This document shows, piece after piece, positions 1 to 6,894 of a DNA stretch of 9,752 nucleotides. A model generated the notes under the pieces. The model had not been told where the DNA came from. It saw nothing but the letters and a program-made list of their open reading frames with translations, and searched no databases. This DNA comes from Lentzea sp. (GTDB taxonomy: Bacteria > Actinomycetota > Actinomycetes > Mycobacteriales > Pseudonocardiaceae): contig JASLAV010000858.1 of NCBI GenBank assembly GCA_030146905.1, forward strand, positions 1 to 9,752. The letters are read 5' to 3'. The stretch's first letter is position 1. Every line of letters begins with the position of its first letter. Both the position numbers and the translations under genes were made by a program.

Positions 1-306
1 CACGTGCACGTTCGGCGTCCAGTCCACCTGCCGGTAGACCGACTGCGGCCCGTACCAGTCGTCACCGCCGGGGGCCAGGAACACCGGCAGCGCGCAGTCG
101 AACGCCGACTGCAGGAACGACGCCGTGGTGGGGGAACAACGGTCGTGCTCGTACAGGTCGCCGGCGCAGAGCACCGCGTCGACGCCGGATTCCTGGGCGA
201 GGTCGACGATGCGGCCCAGCGTGTCGCGCAAAGCCTTGCGTCGCACGGGGCCGGCGCTCGGGAAGCGGGTGTCCAGGTGCAGGTCCGCGAACAGCAGCAG
301 TTTCAC
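1..306 (-). CDS. SbcD/Mre11-like metallophosphoesterase, partial (C-terminus outside window)
   Basis: Calcineurin-like metallophosphoesterase, likely the nuclease-type partner of the upstream SMC-like ATPase. The GTG start at 306 lies 8 bases after the preceding stop, and a weak SD (GAAGG) overlaps that stop. The visible 102 residues begin with KLLLFADLHLDT (motif I DxH, D8 and H10), then CAGDLYEHD (motif II GD, residues 49-50), then APGGDDWYG where motif III GNHD is expected (residues 80-83). In Mre11/SbcD the Asn of GNH binds metal and the His is catalytic; here they are Gly81 and Asp82. The later His motifs lie outside the window, so activity cannot be judged. Third gene of the operon. The family call is firm; nuclease function is inferred from the family and the neighbour, and the altered motif argues for weakened or changed catalysis. 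Confidence 0.85.
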   Translation of the reverse strand, partial: MKLLLFADLHLDTRFPSAGPVRRKALRDTLGRIVDLAQESGVDAVLCAGDLYEHDRCSPTTASFLQSAFDCALPVFLAPGGDDWYGPQSVYRQVDWTPNVHV

Positions 307-314
307 CGGTGCCT

Positions 315-701
315 TCAGTGGAGGTCGATGGTTCCGAACAGGGTCATGGCCGGCCGCAGAGCCGCGGCGAGGGCCGCGGTGTCGGCGTGCCAGCCGCTCA
401 GCTCCGCGACGGTCGGGGTCAGCTCGTAGCCGTGGTGCCGGATCGAGCGGCTCAGCGCGTGCCACAGCTGGGAGGCGTCGTACGCCACGTCAGCGTCCAC
501 ATGGGACGGAAGACCGATCAGCAGCGCGTGCACCGGCTGCTCGGTGTCCTCCGCGCCGCAAGCGCGCGCCACCGCCCGTTGCACCGCCGTGCGCAACAGC
601 TCGGCGCAGCACCGGATCCGCACGCCGTCGAGCTGTTCCGGGCGTGCCAGCAGGTTCGCGACGCAGGTGAGCCGGTCCTGCACGTCGGACGGGAGGGTCA
701 T
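315..701 (-). CDS. Small helical protein of unknown family, middle gene of the ATPase/phosphoesterase operon
   Basis: 128 residues, family not recognised. I chose the ATG at 701 because it overlaps the ATPase TGA as ATGA, the usual mark of translational coupling; an in-frame GTG at 713 would add only four residues. A purine-rich stretch (GGGGTGG) lies about 8 bases upstream of the ATG. The sequence looks mainly alpha-helical, with no signal peptide or membrane segment. Near residue 86-91 it reads RSIRHH, which fits the loose Rx4H spacing of HEPN RNase domains, but the polar residue usual after the Arg is a Ser and the motif is short enough to arise by chance. Its place between the ATPase and the phosphoesterase suggests a subunit, adaptor or regulator of that complex. 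That role is inference. Confidence 0.85.
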   Translation of the reverse strand: MTLPSDVQDRLTCVANLLARPEQLDGVRIRCCAELLRTAVQRAVARACGAEDTEQPVHALLIGLPSHVDADVAYDASQLWHALSRSIRHHGYELTPTVAELSGWHADTAALAAALRPAMTLFGTIDLH

Positions 702-3100
702 CGCTGCAGCCACCCCGCGAGCAGCTCGGTGTCGCGGATCAGCACGTCCAGGTCACCGCTGTCACCGCCGACCCGGCACGCCTGCAGCAGGTCGACGGCC
801 CACGACCCGACGACGTCCTCCAGGTGCGGCACCAGCTTCGCCGGATCCGCGTGCTCGTCGAGCACGGCCAGCGCGATCGTCTGCCTCGTCGTCAACGCGC
901 CCTCCAGCACGCGTTCGACCTCGGCGTGCGGCATGCCGCGGCCGAGGCGTTCGCGGCGGAACCGGGCGTGCGAGGCCACTTCCAGTGCCGCCCGGCAGCA
1001 CGACGCCACCAGCTCGGCCCGCAGCGCGCCGGGCAGGTCCTCGTCCGCGCGCATCGCGCGGGCGTCGTTCAGGCACCGGGCGACGGGGTCGTCGGACATC
1101 CGCACCTGCACGACGGACGCCTCGCCGCGGCAGACCTCCCAGACGGTGGCGCTGAGCCGCAACCGCCGCAGCGCCTCGACGAGCCGTTCGTCGTGGGTGA
1201 AGACCACGACCTGGCGGGTGAGGCCGACGTCGGCGAGCACCTGCGCGAGACCGTCCACCTTGGACGGGTCCATCGCCTGCACCGGGTCGTCGATCATGAC
1301 GAACCGGAACGGGCTCTCGTCCACCATCGCGCGGGGCAGGAACAACGCGAGTCCCAGCGAGTGCAGCTCGCCCTGGCTCATCACCGCGAGCGCCGAGTTC
1401 GAGACGCCGTCGACCGACACGTCCAGTTCGACGTTGCGAGTGCCGCCGAGCCGCACCGCGCCCAGGTCGACGTTGCTCTGCTGGCGCAACCGGTGCCAGA
1501 TCCGCTGCGACTCCTTGGCGAACGGCGCGATGCGCTCGGAGCGCAACGTCGCCGCGGCCTTGCGGATCCAGTTCTCCGCCTCGGTCACGACGGCGAGCAC
1601 CTCGGCGTCGGCAAGCGCTTGCTGCGCCTGGGAATGCCACTCGAACAACGCGAGCGCCATCGGCCGCCACACGAGGTCGCGCCGGTCGATCTGCTCGCGC
1701 GCCACGGACTTCAGCTGCTCCACGGCCACCGCCAGCTCGGCGTGGCGGTCGAACAGTTCCCGGCGCAGCCGCACCGGGTCGTCGATCGAGACGCAGTCCT
1801 CCCACGCCTGCCACGCCTGCAGCACGGCCGTCGTGTCGAGCACGCCCTGGGTCTCGCGCAGCACCTCCGGCACCGGCTGGCACAGCGCCCGAGCCGCCGC
1901 CACCGCGATGTCGAGCCGGTCCGCGGCCTCGTGCAGCTCCGCGGCGGCCTTGGCGAGGTGCTCCGCGCGGGTCCTGGCCTTGGCGAGCCACCTCCCGTCG
2001 AGCCGGCCCAGGTCGCACACCGGGCAGGTCCTGGTGCCACCGGACTCCTGCAGCTGGATCGAGAGCCGCAGGATCTCGCTGGAGCGCAACGAGTCCTGCG
2101 CGTTGGCCGTGGCCACGACCGTCACGGCGCCGAGCGCCAGGTCGAGGTTCTCGCGGCACCGGTCGACCTCGTCGCCCGGCGGCAGCGCCAGGTCCACGAC
2201 CTCGTGCAACAGGCCGGTGCCGGTGCCGACGTCCGTGCCGAGCGCGAGGTCCGCGATCGCGTCGAGGTCGGGGGAGTCGCTGCCGAGGAGCTCTGCGGCG
2301 TGGCGGGCGCGTTCGTCGGGGGAGGCCGCCAGCTCGGCGCGGACGCGTTCACGCCGGTCATAGGGGCGGGCGACGATCTCGGCGAGACGCTTGCGGTGCT
2401 CGGAGAGCGACTGCTGCGCCTCGGTGAGCGCCTCGAGCCCGAGGAAGCGGTGCATCGCCTCGTAGAGGTCCTCCGGCTGCGCGTCGAGAACGGTCCCCAG
2501 CTCGCTGTAGGGCAGGAACGGCCGGTAGGTCTCCAACGCGTCGCGCCACCGGCGGTCGTCGAACGGCTCGCGGTCCTGCGTCCACTCGCCCTGCGACAGG
2601 TCCTCCTCCGGTGACCACGATCTTCGGATCGTCGTCCTGCCGGGCCTGGCGGCCTGGACGAGGTCCAGCTCGACGGCGGTGCCTGCCTGGTGCAGGTTGC
2701 GCCAGCCCTGCCGCCACACGTCGTGCCGCGCACGGGTCCAGCGGGCGTTGTGGCCGGTCAGCGCCAGTTCCGCGGCCTCGGCGAAGCTCGACTTGCCGGA
2801 GCCGTTGCGCCCGGTGACCACTGTCAGTCCCGGACCGGGTGCGAGCGGCAGGCGTGCCTGCGGGCCGATGCCGCGGAAGCCGCGCACCCTGATCTCCGAC
2901 ACGAAGATCCCGTGGCCGGGGCCGTCCGTCCGCTCCCGCCTGGTTTCCTCCTGAACGGGCTCACCGGCCAGCGCGCGGTCCAGCGCCGCTTCGCCCCGGC
3001 ACGCCGCGAGCACCAGTTCCGCCGCACGTGGGGTGAGATCGTCTTTGGCCAGTCTCCCGGCCATCAGTTCGAGTAACCCGGCTTCACCCGCCACGGTCAC
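698..3100 (-). CDS. SMC/Rad50 (SbcC)-like ATPase with zinc hook
   Basis: 800-residue ABC/SMC-type ATPase, first gene of the operon. The GTG start at 3100 has a strong SD (GGAGGA, 3 bases upstream); a TTG at 3148 in the same frame would read through this SD. After about 70 N-terminal residues comes ISEIRVRGFRG-like RecF/SMC sequence (VSEIRVRGFRGIG), then Walker A GRNGSGKS (97-104), helical arms, a CPVC zinc-hook motif (359-362), a second helical arm, signature MSQGE (574-578), Walker B FVMIDDP (600-606) and an H-loop FTHDE (634-638). About 150 residues follow the ATPase core, more than SbcC normally has. Canonical SbcC is about 1050 residues, so the coiled-coil arms here are short. With the Mre11-like gene it likely forms an ATP-driven DNA end or structure processing complex. 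Housekeeping sbcC and a defence SMC (such as Lamassu LmuB) are alternatives; gene order and length favour a separate accessory family. Confidence 0.9.
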   Translation of the reverse strand: MTVAGEAGLLELMAGRLAKDDLTPRAAELVLAACRGEAALDRALAGEPVQEETRRERTDGPGHGIFVSEIRVRGFRGIGPQARLPLAPGPGLTVVTGRNGSGKSSFAEAAELALTGHNARWTRARHDVWRQGWRNLHQAGTAVELDLVQAARPGRTTIRRSWSPEEDLSQGEWTQDREPFDDRRWRDALETYRPFLPYSELGTVLDAQPEDLYEAMHRFLGLEALTEAQQSLSEHRKRLAEIVARPYDRRERVRAELAASPDERARHAAELLGSDSPDLDAIADLALGTDVGTGTGLLHEVVDLALPPGDEVDRCRENLDLALGAVTVVATANAQDSLRSSEILRLSIQLQESGGTRTCPVCDLGRLDGRWLAKARTRAEHLAKAAAELHEAADRLDIAVAAARALCQPVPEVLRETQGVLDTTAVLQAWQAWEDCVSIDDPVRLRRELFDRHAELAVAVEQLKSVAREQIDRRDLVWRPMALALFEWHSQAQQALADAEVLAVVTEAENWIRKAAATLRSERIAPFAKESQRIWHRLRQQSNVDLGAVRLGGTRNVELDVSVDGVSNSALAVMSQGELHSLGLALFLPRAMVDESPFRFVMIDDPVQAMDPSKVDGLAQVLADVGLTRQVVVFTHDERLVEALRRLRLSATVWEVCRGEASVVQVRMSDDPVARCLNDARAMRADEDLPGALRAELVASCCRAALEVASHARFRRERLGRGMPHAEVERVLEGALTTRQTIALAVLDEHADPAKLVPHLEDVVGSWAVDLLQACRVGGDSGDLDVLIRDTELLAGWLQR

Positions 3101-3134
3101 ATTTCCTCCAGCTGCCACCACTCGATAGGGCGGC

Positions 3135-3140
3135 AACCTA
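3135..3140 (-). promoter_or_regulatory. Candidate -10 box (TAGGTT) of the ATPase operon
   Basis: On the minus strand TAGGTT fits the actinobacterial TANNNT -10 pattern and would start a transcript with a leader of about 28 bases carrying the GGAGGA SD. No convincing -35 is seen at 17-18 bases; the region is occupied by a palindrome, which could mean activator or repressor control. Weak call. Confidence 0.3.
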
Positions 3141-3156
3141 GGCAGCAAATGGGACC

Positions 3157-3184
3157 TACTGATCAGTACTCACACGATCGAGTG
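3157..3184. promoter_or_regulatory. Two adjacent palindromes upstream of the ATPase operon, candidate operator
   Basis: TACTGATCAGTA (3157-3168) is a perfect 12-base palindrome. CACACGATCGAGTG (3171-3184) is an imperfect one centred on CGATCG. Their centres lie 15 bases apart, just upstream of the candidate -10 of the three-gene operon and downstream of the I36-like gene. Binding by a dimeric regulator is inference; no regulator gene is adjacent to this operon. Confidence 0.4.
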
Positions 3185-3219
3185 GTGTTACATAGGGTGA
3201 CTAAAGTAGTCCGCGCTCG

Positions 3220-3576
3220 TTAAGGGCCCCACACCTGGACACCGCGGACGACGAAGTACGCGTCGGGCACGTAGGTGCCGTGCTTCGGGTAGGTGGTGAA
3301 CTCGGCCTCCGTCGAGCAGTTCTGCCGCTGGTACACGCTGATGTCCCTGCTCAGGCGGTTGGCGAAGGACCGGCCGACGACGGTCAGCGGAATGCACTCG
3401 TCGGGGTTCGCCGATTCCAGGTCGAGGCGCTGCACCGTCCCCGTGTAGTCCGGTCCCGTCCACACGCAGAACTCGCCCTTGTCACAGGACTTGTCACTCT
3501 GCGCTACGGCGATCCCACTGGAGGCAACCGTGCCTGCAGTGACCGCCAAGGCGGCGATGATGCTCTTCGTCGACAT
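3220..3576 (-). CDS. Secreted I36-like peptidase inhibitor family protein
   Basis: 118 residues. The ATG has a good SD (GGAGG, 7 bases upstream). A Sec signal peptide covers about residues 1-25, ending IAVA before QS. The mature part of about 93 residues has four cysteines (31, 37, 61, 87), enough for two disulfides, and the pattern CDKGEFCVWTGPDYTG followed by a late RSFANR segment. This is typical of the actinobacterial inhibitor I36 family, whose founder SMPI from Streptomyces is a small beta-gamma-crystallin-fold metalloprotease inhibitor. Many members have never been tested as inhibitors, so the function is by family only. It follows the DUF72 gene on the same strand after 39 bases, with its own SD; the 119 bases after it hold the operator-like palindromes of the next operon. 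Confidence 0.85.
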   Translation of the reverse strand: MSTKSIIAALAVTAGTVASSGIAVAQSDKSCDKGEFCVWTGPDYTGTVQRLDLESANPDECIPLTVVGRSFANRLSRDISVYQRQNCSTEAEFTTYPKHGTYVPDAYFVVRGVQVWGP

Positions 3577-3615
3577 GGGCGCACCTCCGTCCGGACGAGT
3601 GTGCGTCCGTTCGGC

Positions 3616-4425
3616 TCAATCGGCCAGACGATCTTGGAGCGCCTTCGCGTCACGGGGTGCGTAGGCCTTCGCGTCGTTGTCGAAGTAGACGAACACGTCG
3701 CCGTGCCGTGCCCAGGCGCGGACCTTCTCCGCCCACATGTCGAGGCCCTCGTCGGTGTAGCCGCTGACGTAGAGCTCGTCGTGGCCGTGCAGCCGGACGT
3801 AGACGAAGTCGCTGGTGACCTCTTCGATCAACGGGTACTTGCCCGCGGCGTCCGCGACCACGAGCGCGATGTCGTGGCGCTTGAGCAGGTCGAAGAACTC
3901 CGGCGTGTTGTAGCTGTCGTGGCGGATCTCGAGGGCGTGGCGCATCGGCCGTTCGGCGTCCGTGGTGGTGTGGGCCGGGTCGACGCGGTGGTCGTGGCGC
4001 TCGGCGATCTCCGCGGCCTCGGTGGTGGTGCGGGGGAGGCCCTCGAAGAAGCCGGTGAGCAGATCCGGGTCGTACTTCAGCGTGGGAGGGAGCTGCCAGA
4101 GGATCGGGCCGAGTTTCGGACCGAGCGCCAGCACGCCGGACGCCAGGTAGTTGGAGAGGAGCTCGTTGCCGTCCCTGAGGCGCTTCATGTGCGTGATGAA
4201 ACGGCTGCCCTTCACCGAGAACACGAAGTCGTCCGGTGTCTCCGCCGCCCACTTGCGATAGCTCGACGGGCGTTGCAGCGAGTAGAACGAGCCGTTGATC
4301 TCGACGGAGCCGAGCTGCCCGCTGAGGTAGGCGAGCTCGCGCTTCTGCGTGACGCCCTTGGGGTAGAACGTGCCGCGCCAAGGCGGGTACACCCATCCCG
4401 AAGTGCCGATCTTGACATCACCCAT
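3616..4425 (-). CDS. DUF72 (YecE-like) family protein, long form
   Basis: 269 residues. The ATG at 4425 gives MGDVKIGTSGW, the usual N-terminus of the family; an ATG at 4452 would add nine residues and overlap the divergent acetyltransferase. Conserved DUF72 blocks in order: IGTSGW (6-11), EINGSFY (42-48), WAAETPDDFVF (59-69), FITHMKRL (76-83), GPILWQLPP (106-114), LEIRHDS (165-171), YVRLHGHDELY (209-219) and YFDN (247-250). The family is a predicted TIM barrel of unknown biochemical activity, cytoplasmic by absence of a signal. Relative to the second copy in this window it has a charged insertion of about 28 residues (near 133-161) ahead of the EIRH block. No SD is visible. Its function is not known. 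Confidence 0.92.
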   Translation of the reverse strand: MGDVKIGTSGWVYPPWRGTFYPKGVTQKRELAYLSGQLGSVEINGSFYSLQRPSSYRKWAAETPDDFVFSVKGSRFITHMKRLRDGNELLSNYLASGVLALGPKLGPILWQLPPTLKYDPDLLTGFFEGLPRTTTEAAEIAERHDHRVDPAHTTTDAERPMRHALEIRHDSYNTPEFFDLLKRHDIALVVADAAGKYPLIEEVTSDFVYVRLHGHDELYVSGYTDEGLDMWAEKVRAWARHGDVFVYFDNDAKAYAPRDAKALQDRLAD

Positions 4426-4442
4426 GTGGTAATCGTGGCACG

Positions 4443-5177
4443 GTGGACGCATACCTACAGCGCATCGGCGCCTCGCGCACGTCGTCGTTGGCAGAACTGC
4501 ACGAGCGCCACCTGCTCAGTGTCCCGTTCGAGAACCTCGACACCCACATGGACACCAGGATCGTGCTGGAGGTTCCGTGGCTGTACGACAAGATCGTCGT
4601 GCGAGGCCGTGGCGGGTTCTGCTACGAGCTCAACGGCCTGTTCGCGGAGTTGTTGCGGGACTTGGGGCACGAGGTCGACCTGCTCTCGGCGCGGGTGTAC
4701 GGCGAGGGGCAACGGCTGGGACCGCCGTTCGACCACATGGCGTTGCTCGTGGACGGTGCGTGGCTGGCGGACGTCGGGTTCGGGTCGTTCTCGCTGCACC
4801 CCTTGTCGTGGACCTCACGTGACGAGCAGAAGGACCCGGCGGGCGTGTTCCGGTTGGAGGACAACGGTGACGACGTGGACGTGTTCCACGACGGTTCACC
4901 GGCCTACCGGCTGGAACGCAGAGCACGTGAGCTGGCGGAGTTCGTGCCTGCGTGCTGGTGGCAGCAGACCGCGCCGGAGTCGCCCTTCCGCAAGGGACCG
5001 ATGGCGACCCGCGCGTTGCCGGACGGGCGGATCACCGTGGCCGGCGCGAAGCTCCTGGTGACGGAGAACGGCCGCAAGACCTCGACCGAGGTCGACGATC
5101 CCGCGGCCGCCTTCCGGGAACACTTCGGAATCTACTTCCGGCAGAGCAACGCGTCCGGCGTCCTGCGCCAGTTGTAG
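4443..5177 (+). CDS. Arylamine N-acetyltransferase family protein
   Basis: 244 residues. NAT enzymes move acetyl from acetyl-CoA to arylamines, hydrazines or, in biosynthetic relatives, form amides. The Cys-His-Asp triad is visible: C60 in RGGFCYELNGLF, H98 in FDHMALLV and D110 in WLADVGFG. The N-terminus DAYLQRIG and the VPFENLD block match the family. The GTG start at 4443 has no SD, so a leaderless transcript is possible. Its start faces the DUF72 start with 17 bases between. The last 15 residues lie beyond the conserved FGI end and are encoded in the 46-base tail-to-tail overlap with the GH5 gene. The substrate is unknown; no biosynthetic cluster surrounds it, so xenobiotic acetylation or an orphan role are both open. 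Confidence 0.93.
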   Translation: MDAYLQRIGASRTSSLAELHERHLLSVPFENLDTHMDTRIVLEVPWLYDKIVVRGRGGFCYELNGLFAELLRDLGHEVDLLSARVYGEGQRLGPPFDHMALLVDGAWLADVGFGSFSLHPLSWTSRDEQKDPAGVFRLEDNGDDVDVFHDGSPAYRLERRARELAEFVPACWWQQTAPESPFRKGPMATRALPDGRITVAGAKLLVTENGRKTSTEVDDPAAAFREHFGIYFRQSNASGVLRQL

Positions 5178-6850
5178 GCGACACCGGCGATGTGCTCGTC
5201 CTGCGCACATTGACCCTTGTAGTGCCCGTTGGCCCAGTCACCGCCCTGGTCCGGCCGGTTGTCACCCCGGTCGAACCACAGGACCCGCGTGCTGGTTCCG
5301 GTCGCGACGGGCGCGCAGACGAGCGCGAAGTTCGCGTAGCCGACGGCCGCGTTCCCGTTCGGGCACTGGAGCTTCGTGTAGCCGGAGGCCCAGTCGTGGG
5401 TCACGTGCTGCTCGTTGGTGACCCTGGTCGTGGCGCTCCACCGCGGACCGCTGACGCACAGCCCGCGGTTGCCGGTGTGGCTGATGCCGACGAGCTTCTC
5501 GCTCTGCGGGCACGACTCCTTGAGGAGCATGTTCCACCGGGTCTCGTGCGGGACCTGGCCGGTGCGGCTGGGCGCGGAGATCAGGCGGTTCCACGCGCCG
5601 GCCCGCCAGTCGTCGCCGTCGTCGACGCTGATGCGGTTCCCGGCGGCGTCCCAGCGCAGCAACGCCCAGCTGTTGCCGGAACGGTTGGTGTGGAAGCCGA
5701 CGAGCGGCCAGTAGGCGAAGTCGGTGTCCCCGGCGATCAGCTGGTCGACGAAGCGCTCGAACCAGCCGCGCGCCTTCTGGCTCGACTCGTCGATGCCGCC
5801 GACGCCGAACTCGCTGATCCACAACGGCGCGGTGAAGTGCTTCTGCGCCTCGGTGATGTAGAAGGCCTGGCGCCGCAGGACGTCCGTCAGCTGCTGGGGC
5901 GTCAGGTCCTGGTAGCGCGGGTCACTCGTCTCACCGATTCCCGTGGCACCGCTGTGGTTCGGCCCGGTGTAGCCGTAGAAGTGGGCCGAGTACACGAGTT
6001 TGCCGGGGTTGGCGAGCGTGTGGCTGAGGAAGCGCACCGGTTCCAGCGTCGGCCGCCCGTGCGCGAAGCCGTCGGCGGGGATGCCGGTCCAGTTGATGCC
6101 CTCGACGATGACCAGCAGGTCCGGCGCGGTCTGCTGGATGCGGTCGGCGGCCTGCTGTGACGCCTTGTGCCAGTCGTGGTCGTTGCCCCAGCCCCAGTTC
6201 GGGTCGTCCCAGACGTTGCGGCGCACCTCGTTGTAGAGGTCGGCGCCGACCACGCGCTTGTTCGCCTGGTAGCGGCCGGCCATGAACGCCCAGTCGTCGA
6301 TCCACTGATCTGTGCTCTGGCTGGTGTTCCACCGCTCGTTGCCGTCGACGCCGCAGCACCACCGGGACGTCGTGGTGTGGTTGTTGAGGATGACGGCGAG
6401 GTCGTTGCGCGTCAGCTCGGCGACGACGGCGTCGTAGACCTCCAGTGGCCGCTTGCCGTTGAGCTGTGCGTCCTTCAGGCCGGTGACGGGGGTGGTGTCC
6501 TTGATCATCTGGTTGGAGAACGGCAGCCTGACGCTGTTGACGCCGATCTCCTTGAAACCGCTGATGATCGTGGCCATCGTCGCGCGGTCGAGGCCGAGGG
6601 GGACCTGGTCGGCCTTCTCGCCGGCGTGGTGGGTGGCGGGGTCGTTGATGTCGCCGGAACCGTTCCAGGTGCCGCTCGCACCGTGCCAGTTGCCGGACTT
6701 GAGCTTGAAGCGGTCGCCGTGGGCGTCGACTATCCACCGGCCCCTGGTGCTCAGGGGGCCGGTCCAGGTCGCCTCTTCCGCGTGCGCTTGCACGGGAGCC
6801 ACGAGACTCGCGGCCAGGAGCAGGGTAGCCAAGACGCGAATCGTTCTCAT
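5132..6850 (-). CDS. Secreted glycoside hydrolase family 5 enzyme with C-terminal cysteine-repeat domain
   Basis: 572 residues. The ATG at 6850 opens a Sec signal peptide (about 1-24, ending AHA). The frame stays open further upstream, but that part looks non-coding. The GH5 catalytic domain spans about 30-430: RLPFSN (108-113), NNH (156-158), acid/base E208 in LYNEVR, SAHFYG (288-293) and nucleophile E347 in WISEFG. This retaining beta-glycosidase type includes endoglucanases; the exact substrate is not readable. A CC pair sits at 165-166. After about 445 follow two full and one partial repeat units, each beginning with Cys and ending in a (V/L)C or LC, linked by DWASGYTKLQC and DWANGHYKGQC. 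No SD is seen; a leaderless start is possible. The last 15 codons overlap the acetyltransferase 3' end. An extracellular polysaccharide-degrading role is likely. Confidence 0.9.
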   Translation of the reverse strand: MRTIRVLATLLLAASLVAPVQAHAEEATWTGPLSTRGRWIVDAHGDRFKLKSGNWHGASGTWNGSGDINDPATHHAGEKADQVPLGLDRATMATIISGFKEIGVNSVRLPFSNQMIKDTTPVTGLKDAQLNGKRPLEVYDAVVAELTRNDLAVILNNHTTTSRWCCGVDGNERWNTSQSTDQWIDDWAFMAGRYQANKRVVGADLYNEVRRNVWDDPNWGWGNDHDWHKASQQAADRIQQTAPDLLVIVEGINWTGIPADGFAHGRPTLEPVRFLSHTLANPGKLVYSAHFYGYTGPNHSGATGIGETSDPRYQDLTPQQLTDVLRRQAFYITEAQKHFTAPLWISEFGVGGIDESSQKARGWFERFVDQLIAGDTDFAYWPLVGFHTNRSGNSWALLRWDAAGNRISVDDGDDWRAGAWNRLISAPSRTGQVPHETRWNMLLKESCPQSEKLVGISHTGNRGLCVSGPRWSATTRVTNEQHVTHDWASGYTKLQCPNGNAAVGYANFALVCAPVATGTSTRVLWFDRGDNRPDQGGDWANGHYKGQCAQDEHIAGVAYNWRRTPDALLCRK

Positions 6851-6858
6851 ATCTGAGC

Positions 6859-6889
6859 AGGCTAGTTGACAACCAGGGCCGAGCATCAA
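6859..6889 (-). promoter_or_regulatory. Candidate promoter of the GH5 gene
   Basis: On the minus strand TTGATG (6889-6884) and TAGCCT (6864-6859) are spaced 19 bases. The -10 ends 8 bases before the ATG, which with the missing SD fits a leaderless transcript. The long spacing makes it weak. It overlaps the divergent padR promoter. Confidence 0.3.
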
Positions 6890-6894
6890 ATACT
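6866..6894 (+). promoter_or_regulatory. Promoter of the padR-monooxygenase operon
   Basis: A perfect TTGACA -35 (6866-6871) is followed after exactly 17 bases by AATACT (6889-6894), which keeps the important A2 and T6 of the -10. Predicted start is near 6901, inside the palindromic operator candidate, with an SD (GGAG, 6910-6913) 7 bases before the ATG. Confidence 0.6.

Noticed and set aside
309..2614. Long plus-strand open frames across the ATPase gene
   Set aside because: Arg/Ser/His-rich translations without family motifs, antisense to a gene with intact Walker, hook and signature motifs; typical of high-GC antisense frames.
1..3100. Assignment to a known Lamassu or Wadjet defence system
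   Set aside because: The ATPase is SMC-like with a hook, but the partner is an Mre11-type phosphoesterase and not a recognised Lamassu effector, and there are no JetA/B/D-like genes.
3101..3148. TTG start at 3148 for the ATPase
   Set aside because: It would translate through the GGAGGA SD that serves the GTG at 3100, and the added 16 residues look non-coding.
3199..3211. GACTA-AAG-TAGTC hairpin as a terminator after the I36-like gene
   Set aside because: Only five weak base pairs and no T-tract; too weak to call.
4412..4417. Perfect TTGACA as a -35 for the acetyltransferase
   Set aside because: No acceptable -10 lies 16-18 bases downstream, and it is within the first codons of the DUF72 gene.
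4952..6856. Long plus-strand open frames antisense to the GH5 gene
   Set aside because: Low-complexity Val/Ala/Asp/Gly-rich translation with no recognisable domain, while the minus strand encodes a complete GH5 enzyme.
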